Origin: Marinisporobacter sp.
GTDB taxonomy: Bacteria; Bacillota; Clostridia; Peptostreptococcales; Thermotaleaceae
NCBI GenBank assembly: GCA_025210395.1
Contig: JAOARV010000007.1
Coordinates: forward strand, 27,016 to 91,015
Direction of reading: 5' to 3'
DNA: 64,000 nt
Shown here: positions 46,079 through 55,133 of the stretch, piece after piece
Layout: every line of letters begins with the position of its first letter
Numbering within the stretch: the first letter of the stretch is position 1
The notes under the pieces: model-generated
Seen by the model: the letters and a program-made list of their open reading frames with translations, nothing else
Told to the model about the DNA's origin: nothing
Databases searched by the model: none
Program-made: the position numbers and the translations under genes

Positions 46079-46960
46079 TTAGATTAAACCATATTCTTTC
46101 AATTTTTGTTTTAAAACAGTTAAGTTTTCATTATCCATAGCCACAAGTGGTAATCGAAGATTTCCCATTTCAAAATTCATTAAATTCATAGCTGTTTTCA
46201 CTGGAATAGGATTGACTTCTATGAATAATGCATCGATCAATGCTTTCATATCTAGTTGTAATTTGCAAGCTCCTTTTACATCTCCATCCATGAATCTTTG
46301 TACCATTGTATGGGTATCCTTAGGAGCAATATTTGCAACAACAGAAATGACACCAGAGCCTCCTAAAGACATTAAAGGAACAACCATATCGTCATTACCA
46401 GAATAAATGGAAAAACCATCAGGCGTTAGACGAGCCATTTCTGCCACTTGAGCAATATTTCCACTAGCTTCTTTTACGCCTTTTATATTAGGATATTGAT
46501 TGGCTAAAGTAGCTAAAGTCTTAGGGAGTATATTTACTCCAGTTCTTCCTGGAACATTATAAACGATCATTGGAATGCTTATAGCTTTTGCTACAGCGCC
46601 AAAGTGCGCTATAAGACCTCTTTGTGTAGTTTTATTATAATATGGAGTAATGACTAATACTCCATCTGCGCCAACTTTTTCTGCATATTGACTCATTTCT
46701 ATAGCATGATTTGTACAGTTACTTCCTGTTCCGGCGATTACTGGAATACGCCCGTTGATTTTCTCTATTGTAAATTTAATGGTTTCCTTTTGTTCCTCGT
46801 CTGTCATAGTAGAAGCTTCTCCAGTAGTACCACAGACCACAATGCAATCTGTTCCTTGTTCTAGATGCCAATTTAATATTTCTTCTAGCTTTTTAAAGTT
46901 TACCTTTCCATCTTTAAAAGGAGTAACAATGGCAACGCCAGAACCGGTAAATAAACTCAT
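46079..46960 (-). CDS. dapA: 4-hydroxy-tetrahydrodipicolinate synthase
   Basis: The 293-residue aldolase-fold enzyme condenses pyruvate and aspartate semialdehyde. It has GTTGEASTM (near 44), the catalytic tyrosine in [13 protein letters not shown] (near 133) and the Schiff-base lysine in [10 protein letters not shown] (near 161). The ATG at 46960 follows GAAAGGA; a start three codons upstream overlaps that site. Confidence 0.97.
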   Translation of the reverse strand: MSLFTGSGVAIVTPFKDGKVNFKKLEEILNWHLEQGTDCIVVCGTTGEASTMTDEEQKETIKFTIEKINGRIPVIAGTGSNCTNHAIEMSQYAEKVGADGVLVITPYYNKTTQRGLIAHFGAVAKAISIPMIVYNVPGRTGVNILPKTLATLANQYPNIKGVKEASGNIAQVAEMARLTPDGFSIYSGNDDMVVPLMSLGGSGVISVVANIAPKDTHTMVQRFMDGDVKGACKLQLDMKALIDALFIEVNPIPVKTAMNLMNFEMGNLRLPLVAMDNENLTVLKQKLKEYGLI

Positions 46961-47010
46961 AAAAACCATCCTTTCATTATTATTTAAAACTATATACTAT
47001 TTTATGCTAA

Positions 47011-48009
47011 TTACTCTAGAGTAGGAATTAAAATTTCAGCAATTTGAACAGTATTTGTTGCTGCGCCTTTTCTGATATTATCGGCTACTACCCATAAATT
47101 TAGACCATTTTCAAGACTGAAATCTCGTCTGATACGACCAATATATACTTCATCATGCCCAGCGGCACTTCTTGCTAGAGGATATACATTGTTTTTTGCA
47201 TCATCTTGAAGAATGATGCCAGGAGCCTTTTCTAAAATATTTCTTACTTCTTCTAATTCAAAAGGTTTTTCAAATTCAATATTGATGGATTCACTGTGAG
47301 AATCTCTTACAGGAACTCTTACTGTAGTTGCTGTGATCTTTAAATTATAATTATTTAAAATCTTTTGTGTTTCGTTAATCATTTTCATTTCTTCTTTTGT
47401 ATAACCATTTTCTAAAAATACATCAATGTGAGGAAGGCAATTTCCAGCGATAGGATGTGGATAAGCGGATAAAAGATCATTACCTTTTAAGCCTTCTTCA
47501 AGATCTTTAACACCCTTTACACCTGAACCAGATACGGCTTGGTAAGTAGAGTATACAATTCTTTTGATATTAAATTGATCATGTAGTGGCTTAAGAGCAA
47601 CGACTGCTTGAATAGTAGAACAATTAGGATTTGCAATGATTCCTTTATGCCACTTGATATCCTCAGGATTTACTTCTGGAACGACTAGTGGAATATCTTT
47701 ATCCATTCTCCAAGCGCTGCTATTATCTACAACGATGACTCCCTTTGAAGCAGCAATAGGGGCAAATTTTTTACTAATATCTCCACCAGCTGAGAAGAGA
47801 GCGATGTCAATATTTCTATCAAAAGAATCTTCAGTCAATTCTTCTACTGTAAATTCTTGACCTTTACAAGTTACTTTCTGACCAGCTGATTTTTTTGATG
47901 CAAATACATATAGATTTTCATACGGAAAATCTCTTTCTTCTAATACCTTTAAGAAGGTTCTCCCAACCATACCAGTAGCACCTACTACTGCAATATTTGC
48001 TTTTTTCAT
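47011..48009 (-). CDS. asd: Aspartate-semialdehyde dehydrogenase
   Basis: The 332-residue NADP enzyme begins ANIAVVGATGMVGRTFLKVL. It has the catalytic cysteine in IANPNCSTIQAVVALKPLH (near 129) and the STYQAVSGSGVKG segment. It supplies semialdehyde to DapA. It is the second gene of the riboswitch operon, with an AGGGGG site. Confidence 0.97.
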   Translation of the reverse strand: MKKANIAVVGATGMVGRTFLKVLEERDFPYENLYVFASKKSAGQKVTCKGQEFTVEELTEDSFDRNIDIALFSAGGDISKKFAPIAASKGVIVVDNSSAWRMDKDIPLVVPEVNPEDIKWHKGIIANPNCSTIQAVVALKPLHDQFNIKRIVYSTYQAVSGSGVKGVKDLEEGLKGNDLLSAYPHPIAGNCLPHIDVFLENGYTKEEMKMINETQKILNNYNLKITATTVRVPVRDSHSESINIEFEKPFELEEVRNILEKAPGIILQDDAKNNVYPLARSAAGHDEVYIGRIRRDFSLENGLNLWVVADNIRKGAATNTVQIAEILIPTLE

Positions 48010-48037
48010 CTTTCATTACCCCCTAGAATTTATTTTT

Positions 48038-48808
48038 TTATATTAAAATATTTCCAATTTCTACATGTACTCCTTTTTTTGCTATTTTATTTAATTCGTC
48101 TTTACTTCCTTGATCATCTGTAATGAGTATATGAATTTTATCAAGATCACATACATGAGCAAAGGTAATTCTTCCAATTTTTCTGTAGTCTGTGATGATA
48201 ATATTTTGTCTGCTTTGTTCTATAACGGTTTTTAAGAAATCACTACTGTCAATTGTCGAGGTGCTAACACCTGCTTGGTTGATACCAGCACAAGGGATGA
48301 ATGATTTATCAAAATAATAATTTTTCAAATCATTTACGGCTCTAGAGCCGAGGATATTTCCTTTGTAGTTTTTGATATGCCCCCCTATTAGGATGGTTTC
48401 AATATTAGGAATTTGACAGATTTCTTTTGCTACATCTAAAGAATTAGTAACGATTGTAATATTTTTATCTTTAATCATTGGAATCATTAATAAACTAACC
48501 ATACTGCCCATCAGCATAATCGTATCTCCATCATCTACAAATTGTGCTGATTTTTGAGCGATTTTTTTCTTTTCTTCAAGGGCTTCTGTTTTTCCTTCTT
48601 CTATGGATGGAATCCACTTTGACTTTTCTACTCGAACAGCTCCGCCGTGGGTCTTTTTTAGAAGTCCCTTTTTTTCTAAAGTCGTAAGATCTCGTCTGAT
48701 GGTATAGATAGATACGTTGAAAGTATCTGTTAATTGTTGCAAATTTACAATGCCTTCTCTTTCAATCAGTTCTAATATTTTTTTTCTTCGAGCTTCTGTA
48801 ATCAACAC
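48038..48808 (-). CDS. DeoR-family transcriptional regulator at the head of the lysine operon
   Basis: The 256-residue protein has a DeoR helix-turn-helix (RRKKILELIEREGIVNLQQLTDTFNVSIYTIRRDLTTLEKKGLL) and a sugar-phosphate-isomerase-like sensor domain (DDGDTIMLMGSMVSLLMIPMI and TNSLDVAKEI, near 95-130). DeoR regulators normally answer to sugar phosphates. It is the first gene after the lysine riboswitch and 28 bp before asd, so it is controlled by lysine and may tune the operon or an unlinked set. The GTG start follows GGAGG. Confidence 0.9.
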   Translation of the reverse strand: MLITEARRKKILELIEREGIVNLQQLTDTFNVSIYTIRRDLTTLEKKGLLKKTHGGAVRVEKSKWIPSIEEGKTEALEEKKKIAQKSAQFVDDGDTIMLMGSMVSLLMIPMIKDKNITIVTNSLDVAKEICQIPNIETILIGGHIKNYKGNILGSRAVNDLKNYYFDKSFIPCAGINQAGVSTSTIDSSDFLKTVIEQSRQNIIITDYRKIGRITFAHVCDLDKIHILITDDQGSKDELNKIAKKGVHVEIGNILI

Positions 48809-49005
48809 AATTGCCTCCAGTGTTTATAATTTGATGATTAACTTCTGCTAATATTATTATAATATATTTATGAAAAAATGGTTACTTTTATGATATCGGA
48901 TTATGCAATATATGTCAAAATATTTTTAAAAAATTTTCAGGGAATTAAGATGAATAAAGGAAGGTGTTAGAGGGAGTGCTTTATGGAAATTAAAAGAAAA
49001 AAACA

Positions 49006-49044
49006 ATAAAAAAACGGCACAAGAGTAAAAGGTACTCTCAGCCG
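49006..49044 (-). terminator. Riboswitch expression-platform terminator
   Basis: On the minus strand, CGGC-TGAGAGTA pairs with TACTCTT-GTGCCG and is followed by seven T. It lies between the lysine aptamer and the DeoR gene. Confidence 0.9.
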
Positions 49045-49076
49045 ATTTGTACTGAAAAGAATACAACTTTCACCCC

Positions 49077-49265
49077 GTGTGAAGTAGCGCATCATTAATA
49101 AACTGGGTAATCTATTAACGACAGTATTATGCTTATTCAACATAATGCCAGCAATATTCTCAAGGGAGAAAAAAGTTGCTTCGGCGATGACACCTTTCCT
49201 TTAAACATGAGGATTCCCTTAGCCTAGTTTAAAATACTTATTGTCTATCGCGACCTCTAAGACAC
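49077..49265 (-). ncRNA. Lysine riboswitch (L-box)
   Basis: The minus strand shows the class signature in order: UUAGAGGU-CGCGA, an AAGGGAAUC region, AUCGCCGAAGCAA, AUUGCUGGCAU, GUUGAAUAAGC and ACUGUCGUUAAU, closed by GUGU/ACAC ends. Lysine binding favours the terminator downstream and shuts off deoR-asd-dapA-dapB-dapH. Confidence 0.95.
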
Positions 49266-49293
49266 AACGCTTTTGGAATATTTATTTTTACGT

Positions 49294-49322
49294 ATCGTAA
49301 CATAACTTAAAAGTTGTGTCAA
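49294..49322 (-). promoter_or_regulatory. Vegetative promoter of the lysine riboswitch operon
   Basis: On the minus strand TTGACA (49317-49322) and TACGAT (49294-49299) with a 17-base spacer, just upstream of the aptamer. Confidence 0.75.
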
Positions 49323-49403
49323 CTAAAAACTTTTACTTTTCTAAGATGAAAAAAAAGGATACAATACAATATAGATGATTTTATTAGAGGTTGGGGTGAG
49401 AAA

Positions 49404-50570
49404 ATGATTCATATTGAAAAAGATCTTATAAACATGAAGGAAGAAGTGATTCTTACAAGAAGAGAACTTCATAAGATTCCTGAAGTTGGGTTTGAAGAGA
49501 AAAAGACGAGTAGTTTTATTGTAAAAAAACTAAAGGAGTATGGCATAGAGGTTTATGAAAATATTGCAAAGACAGGTGTGGTTGGGTATCTAAAGGGGAG
49601 CGTTGGAGAAAAGACCATTGCATTTCGAGCAGATATGGATGCTCTTACTATTGAAGAAGAGACAAATCTTTTTTATAGGTCAAAGCATGAGGGGATGATG
49701 CATGCTTGTGGACATGATGCCCATATGGGAGTTGTGTTAGGTCTTGCTAAATACTTATCTATGAATAAAGAAAAATTAAGAGATAATATTGTTTTTTTAT
49801 TTCAGCCAGCAGAAGAAGGACCCGGGGGCGCAGAGCCTATGATTGAAGAAGGCGTCATTGAAAAGTTTTGCATTGATAAAATTATAGGGCTACATGTTTA
49901 CCCAGAAATAAAGGAAGGGAGAATCGGATGTAAAAAAGGTGCTATGATGGCTCAAACAGGTGAATTTGATATAGATATTTACGGAGAAAGTGGTCATGGT
50001 GCTATTCCGCAAAAGGCAAAGGATAGTATTGTTATTGCTGCTAATTTGCTTAGCTCCTATCAGACCATTGTAAGCAGAAGTATTGATCCTGTGAAGGGGG
50101 CAGTTCTTACTATTGGGAAAATGTATTCAGGAGAAAGAAGAAATATTATTGCAGCAAGTGCTCGATTAGAGGGAACATTAAGAGCTTTTCATGAAGATGT
50201 ATATAGAAAAATAAAACAAAGAATGATAGAAATTGCAAAGGGCATTGAAAAAATGTATGATTGTAAAATAGAGATCACCTTTAGAGATATGTATCCAGCA
50301 GTAAATAATAATGATCATTTAGTAGAAGACCTTATAAGGGCTGTTGGAAGGGAAAACATTGATTTTGTAGAACCACAGATGATCGCAGAAGATTTTTCGT
50401 ATTTTCAAAAGAAAATTCCGGGAGTATTTTTCTTCTTAGGTGTTAGAAATGAAAAGGAGGGAGCCATTTACCCTCTTCATAATTGTCGTTTTACTTTTCA
50501 TGAAGATGTGTTACTTACAGGAATACAGGTTTATATAAATATTTTAAAAGCTATAAAAGGATTAGAATAA
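49404..50570 (+). CDS. M20-family amidohydrolase, probable N-acetyl-diaminopimelate deacetylase
   Basis: The 388-residue metallopeptidase-fold enzyme has RRELHKIPEVGFEE near 19, FRADMDALTIEE near 74, HACGHDAHMG (metal site, near 96) and FQPAEEGPGGAEPM (near 133). This subgroup includes N-acetyl-amino-acid and N-acetyl-diaminopimelate deacetylases. DapH in the divergent operon creates the acetyl intermediate, and no other deacetylase is present here, so this is the best candidate for that step (inference). It lies divergent from the riboswitch operon, with no riboswitch of its own. A GGGGTGAG site precedes the ATG. Confidence 0.85.
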   Translation: MIHIEKDLINMKEEVILTRRELHKIPEVGFEEKKTSSFIVKKLKEYGIEVYENIAKTGVVGYLKGSVGEKTIAFRADMDALTIEEETNLFYRSKHEGMMHACGHDAHMGVVLGLAKYLSMNKEKLRDNIVFLFQPAEEGPGGAEPMIEEGVIEKFCIDKIIGLHVYPEIKEGRIGCKKGAMMAQTGEFDIDIYGESGHGAIPQKAKDSIVIAANLLSSYQTIVSRSIDPVKGAVLTIGKMYSGERRNIIAASARLEGTLRAFHEDVYRKIKQRMIEIAKGIEKMYDCKIEITFRDMYPAVNNNDHLVEDLIRAVGRENIDFVEPQMIAEDFSYFQKKIPGVFFFLGVRNEKEGAIYPLHNCRFTFHEDVLLTGIQVYINILKAIKGLE

Positions 50571-50594
50571 AGCTATGTATAGGGAGTGGATTTT

Positions 50595-51557
50595 TTGGAA
50601 AAGAAAGATGGTATAGGATTGTTGGGGATCAATATATTATATTTGATTACAGCTATTTTGCTATTAACTGTAGGCTATTATGTGCAAAGCAGAAATATAA
50701 AAAGCGGATTAGTTATTACAGAATATATTCTTGTTTTATTACCTCCACTTATTTATATTAAAATGAAAGGAGATTCCTTTAAGCGGGTTTTAAGGCTTAA
50801 TAAATTAAAAGGAAAGCATGCTTTAATGGTTATAGGAATTACCGTATTGATTTATCCAGTGGCATTGTTTTTTAATTTGATTATGATGACGGTTCTTAGT
50901 ACCTTAGGGAAGATTGAGCCACCACCCATTCCTACGGCTAATAATATAGGTGAATATTTTGTGCTAATGATCATTATTGCTATGTCGGCAGGGATTTGTG
51001 AAGAAGTATTTTTTAGAGGACTTGTCATGAGAGGCTATGAAAAACTTGGTCAAATCAATGGGATTGTCTTATCATCTCTTTTATTTGGAGTGTTTCATTT
51101 TAATATTCAAAATATTGCAGGACCTATTGTTTTGGGGCTTGTTTTTGGTTTTTTAGTATATAGAACGAATTCTATATTTGCAGGAATTATTGGACATATG
51201 ACGAACAATGGAATAGCCGTAACCTTTGGATTTTTGATGAATTATATTCATTCAAAATTACCAGAAACAAATATAGATATGCAACCTCAGATGCCAAATA
51301 CAATGCAGCTAATTTTTGGGACAGTTTTTATTGGTATGATTGCTGTGGTCACTGGGGCTATAGCATACTTTCTTGTAAGAATTATTATAAAGGATACAAA
51401 AAATATATCATATAGTATGGATAATAGAATAGAAAATGTACAAAATAATGTAGAAGTTAAAAAAACATCGTTATTAATATTTACACCAATACTACTAACG
51501 GGGATTATATTTATATATGTTGCATATATACAATTACAATATATCATAGCAAAATAA
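50595..51557 (+). CDS. CPBP-family intramembrane metalloprotease
   Basis: The 320-residue protein has about eight membrane segments and the catalytic CPBP (Abi) motifs: EEVFFRGLVMRGYEKL (EExxxR, near 139) and FGVFHFNIQN (near 170), plus a third HMTNN motif near 205. Relatives process membrane-bound proteins or have immunity-like roles. The TTG at 50595 follows AGGGAG by 8 nt; a GTG at 50586 abuts that site. It follows the M20 gene by 24 bp and precedes degV closely. Confidence 0.88.
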   Translation: MEKKDGIGLLGINILYLITAILLLTVGYYVQSRNIKSGLVITEYILVLLPPLIYIKMKGDSFKRVLRLNKLKGKHALMVIGITVLIYPVALFFNLIMMTVLSTLGKIEPPPIPTANNIGEYFVLMIIIAMSAGICEEVFFRGLVMRGYEKLGQINGIVLSSLLFGVFHFNIQNIAGPIVLGLVFGFLVYRTNSIFAGIIGHMTNNGIAVTFGFLMNYIHSKLPETNIDMQPQMPNTMQLIFGTVFIGMIAVVTGAIAYFLVRIIIKDTKNISYSMDNRIENVQNNVEVKKTSLLIFTPILLTGIIFIYVAYIQLQYIIAK

Positions 51558-51573
51558 ATTGGGGAGTGTTGAT

Positions 51574-52416
51574 ATGAGTAAAATTGCTATTGTGACAGAT
51601 TCTTCTTGTGATTTATCGGATGAAATGATAGAAAAATATGATATAAGAATGCTGCCCCTTCGAATTATTTATTCTAGTAAAGAGTATAGAGATCGAATAG
51701 AGATTTCTCCAGAAGAAGTTTATGAAAGCTTAGAAGAAGAAATTCCAAAGACTTCTTTACCTTCGCCAGAAGATGTAAGAAATTTATTTGAAAAATTAAA
51801 AGAAGAAGGATATACTCATGTATTAGGAATATTTATTTCTAGTGCATTGAGTGGTACCTATAATATGGTGAAAAATTTTATCAATGATTATGAAGAATTA
51901 GAGATCAAAACAGTAGATGCAAAAAATTTATCGATAGGGTTAGGGTTTATCGTGATGGAAGCAGCTAAGGAATTAGAGAGAACAAATGATTTTTTAAAGA
52001 CTTGTGAAAAGGCAGAAAAGGGAATAAAGAATTCGGATCTTTTCTTTGTTCTAAAGACACTAGATTATTTAAGAAAAGGTGGAAGAATTGGAGTTGTAGA
52101 AGGGACTATAGGAGAATTACTTGGAATGAAACCTATTATTGCCACGAATAAAGAAGGCGCATATTATTCCTATGGAAAAGTTAGGGGAAGAAAAAAATCT
52201 ATAGAAGAGCTTTATAAAATTGCAAAAGAAAAATTAGCCAATAAAAAATGTCATGTAGCTGTTATGCATGGGGATGCTGAAGAGGACGCTTTAAACCTTC
52301 TTGAGAAAATAAAACAAATTGGAAACGTAGAAGAAACTTTTTTAGGTCAAATTAGCCCTGTTTTAGGAGTGCATACAGGACCTGGATTAATTGGATTAGG
52401 AATTTTTGAAGTGTAA
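51574..52416 (+). CDS. DegV family fatty-acid-binding protein
   Basis: The 280-residue protein begins MSKIAIVTDSSCDLSDE and has TSLPSPED (near 60), SSALSGTY (near 90) and GRIGVVEGTIGELLGMKPII (near 170), the typical DegV features. DegV/FakB proteins bind fatty acids and hand them to a kinase (FakA). The ATG at 51574 has a GGGGAG site. It is probably co-transcribed with the protease gene. A FakA gene is not in this window. Confidence 0.93.
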   Translation: MSKIAIVTDSSCDLSDEMIEKYDIRMLPLRIIYSSKEYRDRIEISPEEVYESLEEEIPKTSLPSPEDVRNLFEKLKEEGYTHVLGIFISSALSGTYNMVKNFINDYEELEIKTVDAKNLSIGLGFIVMEAAKELERTNDFLKTCEKAEKGIKNSDLFFVLKTLDYLRKGGRIGVVEGTIGELLGMKPIIATNKEGAYYSYGKVRGRKKSIEELYKIAKEKLANKKCHVAVMHGDAEEDALNLLEKIKQIGNVEETFLGQISPVLGVHTGPGLIGLGIFEV

Positions 52417-52467
52417 GGTATAAAAATTATACCCCTTACCCATAATACCAATAGGGGAGGGATATAA

Positions 52468-52680
52468 ATGTCTAAGAAAAATAGTGAGAAAAATAAAAAG
52501 AAAAAAATAGAAACCATCGAAGACAAATGGAAATATGAAATTGCCAAAGAATTAGGATTAATGGAGAAGGTGGAAACCCTTGGATGGGGTGGTCTTACTG
52601 CAAAAGAGACAGGAAGAATTGGTGGACTTATTACTGTAAAAAAGAAACAGCTTAAAAAGAATAAAGAACTAGAGGGATAG
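52468..52680 (+). CDS. Small acid-soluble spore protein, alpha/beta-type relative (SspF-like)
   Basis: The 70-residue protein has a lysine-rich N-terminus, then IETIEDKWKYEIAKELGL with the Gpr cleavage-like EIAKELG, and a second block GWGGLTAKETGRIGGLI. This is the SspF-type branch, more divergent than the SASP at 21607. It is probably forespore expressed. A GGGGAGGG site precedes the ATG and a terminator follows. Confidence 0.88.
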   Translation: MSKKNSEKNKKKKIETIEDKWKYEIAKELGLMEKVETLGWGGLTAKETGRIGGLITVKKKQLKKNKELEG

Positions 52681-52702
52681 AGAAAATCTATCTCTTTTTC
52701 TT
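52670..52702 (+). terminator. Terminator after the SspF-like gene
   Basis: AGGGATAGA pairs with TCTATCTCT (one G-U pair) and is followed by five T. Confidence 0.75.
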
Positions 52703-52754
52703 TTCTAAAAGGGATGAAATCGGTATAATATAAAAATAACGTAGTTATAGAGCA

Positions 52755-52818
52755 TACCTTCAAGGCGTTCGAAGAATGCATCATAAATGAATGTTTTGAT
52801 TGAGAGATCTATATAAAA
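52755..52818. repeat. Dispersed intergenic element, copy 3
   Basis: CATACCTTCAAGGCGTTCGAAG, then GCATCATAAATGAATG, then TTTTGATTGA...ATCTATA. It matches copy 1 at 22010-22074 over about 60 bases, including an inverted CTTCAA/TTGAAG-type pair, and lies 16 bp before a methyltransferase gene. Confidence 0.6.
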
Positions 52819-52833
52819 TAGAGGAGGGATAAG

Positions 52834-53574
52834 ATGAATAGCTATAGTGCTTTTGCTTATGTATATGATCAGCTGATGGAAGATGTAGATTATGAGAATT
52901 GGGTTGATTATATTGAAGAGATATTTAAAAAATATGAAGTGAGACCTCAAAATATAGCTGAATTAGCTTGTGGAACAGGTAATGTTACGAATATTTTAGC
53001 GAAAAGAGGGTATAATCTTATTGGTGTAGATATTTCAGAGGATATGCTTTTTCTTGCTCAAGAAAAGGCAAGGGATGTGGGAGCTGAGGTGATTTACTTA
53101 AATCATGATATGAGAGAGCTTTCTTTACCTAGCGAATTAGATAATATTTTATGCATTTGCGATGGAATCAACTATATTGTTGATGAAAAAGACTTGCTTA
53201 AGGTTTTTCAATCGGTTTATAATCATTTGAAAAATGAAGGATTGTTTATATTTGATATTAGTTCCTATTATAAATTATCAAATATACTTGGAAATAATAC
53301 CTATGCTGAAAATTTCCAAGAAGTCTCTTATATATGGGAAAATTATTTTGACGAAGAAAGAAGTGTTTGTGATTTTGATTTAACCATCTTCTCGAAAGAA
53401 GGAACCATGTATAAAAAATATGAAGAATCTCATAGTCAAAAAGCCTACAGAGAAAACGAAATAGTAGAAAACTTGAAAAGTGCAGGATTCAATAAAATAG
53501 AAAGATTTGAAGCTTTTACATTTGATAAGCCTGGAGATGAAAGTGAAAGAATTTACTTTATATGCCAGAGGTAG
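52834..53574 (+). CDS. Class I SAM-dependent methyltransferase
   Basis: The 246-residue protein has the SAM-binding loop IAELACGTGNVTNILAKRG (near 43), IGVDISEDMLFLAQEKA (near 62), HDMRELSL (near 90) and LCICDGINYI (near 107). The target molecule is unknown. It is a single-gene unit with a GGAGG site and the dispersed repeat element upstream. Confidence 0.9.
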   Translation: MNSYSAFAYVYDQLMEDVDYENWVDYIEEIFKKYEVRPQNIAELACGTGNVTNILAKRGYNLIGVDISEDMLFLAQEKARDVGAEVIYLNHDMRELSLPSELDNILCICDGINYIVDEKDLLKVFQSVYNHLKNEGLFIFDISSYYKLSNILGNNTYAENFQEVSYIWENYFDEERSVCDFDLTIFSKEGTMYKKYEESHSQKAYRENEIVENLKSAGFNKIERFEAFTFDKPGDESERIYFICQR

Positions 53575-53594
53575 ACTGAAAAAATTTCCTTTCA

Positions 53595-53623
53595 TTGACA
53601 TAAATTAAGAGCTATGATAAACT
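53595..53623 (+). promoter_or_regulatory. Promoter of the cold-shock gene
   Basis: TTGACA (53595-53600), 17-base spacer, TAAACT (53618-53623). A leader of about 45 nt follows. Confidence 0.7.
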
Positions 53624-53675
53624 CTAAATAGCGTAAAGAAATTACACATGAAATTTGTTAGGAGGTATTGTTTCA

Positions 53676-53876
53676 ATGGAAAAAGGTACTGTAAAATGGT
53701 TTAATTCAGAAAAAGGTTATGGATTTATTTCAAGAGAAAATGGTGACGATGTTTTCGTACATTTCTCAGCAATCACTATGGATGGTTACAAAACTTTAGA
53801 AGAAGGTCAAGCTGTTGAATTTGAAGTAGTTCAAGGCGAAAAAGGACCTCAAGCTACAAACGTTGCTAAAGCGTAA
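53676..53876 (+). CDS. Cold-shock protein (CspA family)
   Basis: The 66-residue OB-fold protein has the RNA-binding motifs KGYGFISR (near 16) and DVFVHFSA (near 26). It binds single-stranded nucleic acids. The ATG at 53676 follows AGGAGG; a frame start at 53655 overlaps that site. Confidence 0.97.
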   Translation: MEKGTVKWFNSEKGYGFISRENGDDVFVHFSAITMDGYKTLEEGQAVEFEVVQGEKGPQATNVAKA

Positions 53877-53930
53877 TAAAAGCTTATACATAGAAGTGAA
53901 ATAAAAAACTTTAATAACTGTAGCATAAAA

Positions 53931-53958
53931 TAGCCCTGGTGATTCAGGGCTTTTATTA
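53931..53958 (+). terminator. Terminator after the cold-shock gene
   Basis: AGCCCTG (53932-53938) pairs with CAGGGCT (53945-53951), with a T-rich tail. Confidence 0.82.
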
Positions 53959-54015
53959 TGTTTATAGATATTTATGGATGAGGTATACTATAGAGAAAGT
54001 AAGGAGGCGTTAGTG

Positions 54016-54897
54016 ATGAAAAATTATGTAATGCGTGCAGTAGCTGCCAATAAAAATTTGAGAGTTTTCTTGGCAGTTACAACAGGTATGGTTGAAGACG
54101 CAAGGAAAATACACCAAACAACACCCGTTGTAACGGCAGCACTAGGAAGAACTATTACGGCAACAGCTATGATGGGAGTAATGCTTAAAGGGGATCGAGA
54201 TAAACTATCTGTACAAATAAAGGGTGATGGACCTGTTAAACAAATTTTAGTAGTAGCCAATGCTCATGGAGCGGTCAAGGGATATGTAGCAAACCCATAC
54301 GTAGAATTACCCTTAAGAGAAGATGGAAAATTAGATGTTGGTGGAGCAGTAGGAAGAAATGGAAAGATGGTAGTTATTAAAGATTTAGGGTTGAAGGAAC
54401 CTTATATTGGACAATCAGATTTAGTATCTGGAGAGATTGCACAAGATTTCACCTCTTACTTTGCTTATTCAGAACAACAACCTTCTGCTGTGGCTTTAGG
54501 AGTTTTGGTGGATTGTGATTATTCTGTAAAGGCAGCGGGTGGATTTATTATTCAAGTTTTACCAGATGCTGAAGAAGAAGTTATTGCAAAGCTTGAAGAA
54601 AAATTAAACAATCTTCCATCTGTCACAAATATTATGGAAACAGTAAAAGATGGAGAAGAAATGTTAAGTAGAATATTAGAAGGCTTTGATTTTGAAATAT
54701 TAGATCAAAAAGAAGTAAAATTAACTTGTGATTGTTCTGTAGAGAAATTGGAGAAGGCACTGATTAGTGTTGGAGAAAAAGATTTAAAAGAAATGATTGA
54801 AGAAGATGGACAAGCAGAACTTACTTGTCATTTTTGTAATCAAAAATATCATTTTGATCAAGAACATTTATTAAGATTATTAAAACAAGCAAAATAG
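54016..54897 (+). CDS. hslO: Hsp33 redox-regulated chaperone
   Basis: The 293-residue protein begins MKNYVMRAVAANKNLRVF. It has the Hsp33 core (AALGRTITATAMMG near 42) and the C-terminal zinc-thiolate site CDCSVEKL...CHFCNQKY (CxC and CxxC, near 236-273). Oxidation of these cysteines activates it as a holdase. The ATG at 54016 has an AAGGAGG site; longer starts do not. A terminator follows 90 bp downstream. Confidence 0.96.
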   Translation: MKNYVMRAVAANKNLRVFLAVTTGMVEDARKIHQTTPVVTAALGRTITATAMMGVMLKGDRDKLSVQIKGDGPVKQILVVANAHGAVKGYVANPYVELPLREDGKLDVGGAVGRNGKMVVIKDLGLKEPYIGQSDLVSGEIAQDFTSYFAYSEQQPSAVALGVLVDCDYSVKAAGGFIIQVLPDAEEEVIAKLEEKLNNLPSVTNIMETVKDGEEMLSRILEGFDFEILDQKEVKLTCDCSVEKLEKALISVGEKDLKEMIEEDGQAELTCHFCNQKYHFDQEHLLRLLKQAK

Positions 54898-54985
54898 TAG
54901 GTGGAATTAGGATTTTGTTACTAAATTCAAAGTTAGTGCATCAATAAGTATATAGTTGAATAGGATTAAATGTAAATAAAGTGTT

Positions 54986-55013
54986 AGAATGGTAATATAC
55001 CATTCTTTTTTTT
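54986..55013 (+). terminator. Terminator after hslO
   Basis: AGAATGGTA pairs with TACCATTCT around ATA and is followed by eight T. Confidence 0.9.
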
Positions 55014-55079
55014 GAAAAAAACATAAATATCATATAATTTTAAAAATTCTCACAAACAAAAATAAAAATATATTTACAA

Positions 55080-55091
55080 ATGTAATTACAT
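55080..55091 (+). promoter_or_regulatory. Palindromic operator at the dhaL operon promoter
   Basis: ATGTAATTACAT, a perfect 12-bp palindrome inside TTTACA-N17-TAATAT promoter elements (55073-55101). The matching palindrome ATGTTATAACAT lies at the promoter of the SorC regulator gene (58725-58736), and the flanks (ACAA before, A after) are also shared. Confidence 0.7.
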
Positions 55092-55133
55092 ATGATAATA
55101 TAATACCAACAAATGTTAAGGAGGCGAAAAGCG

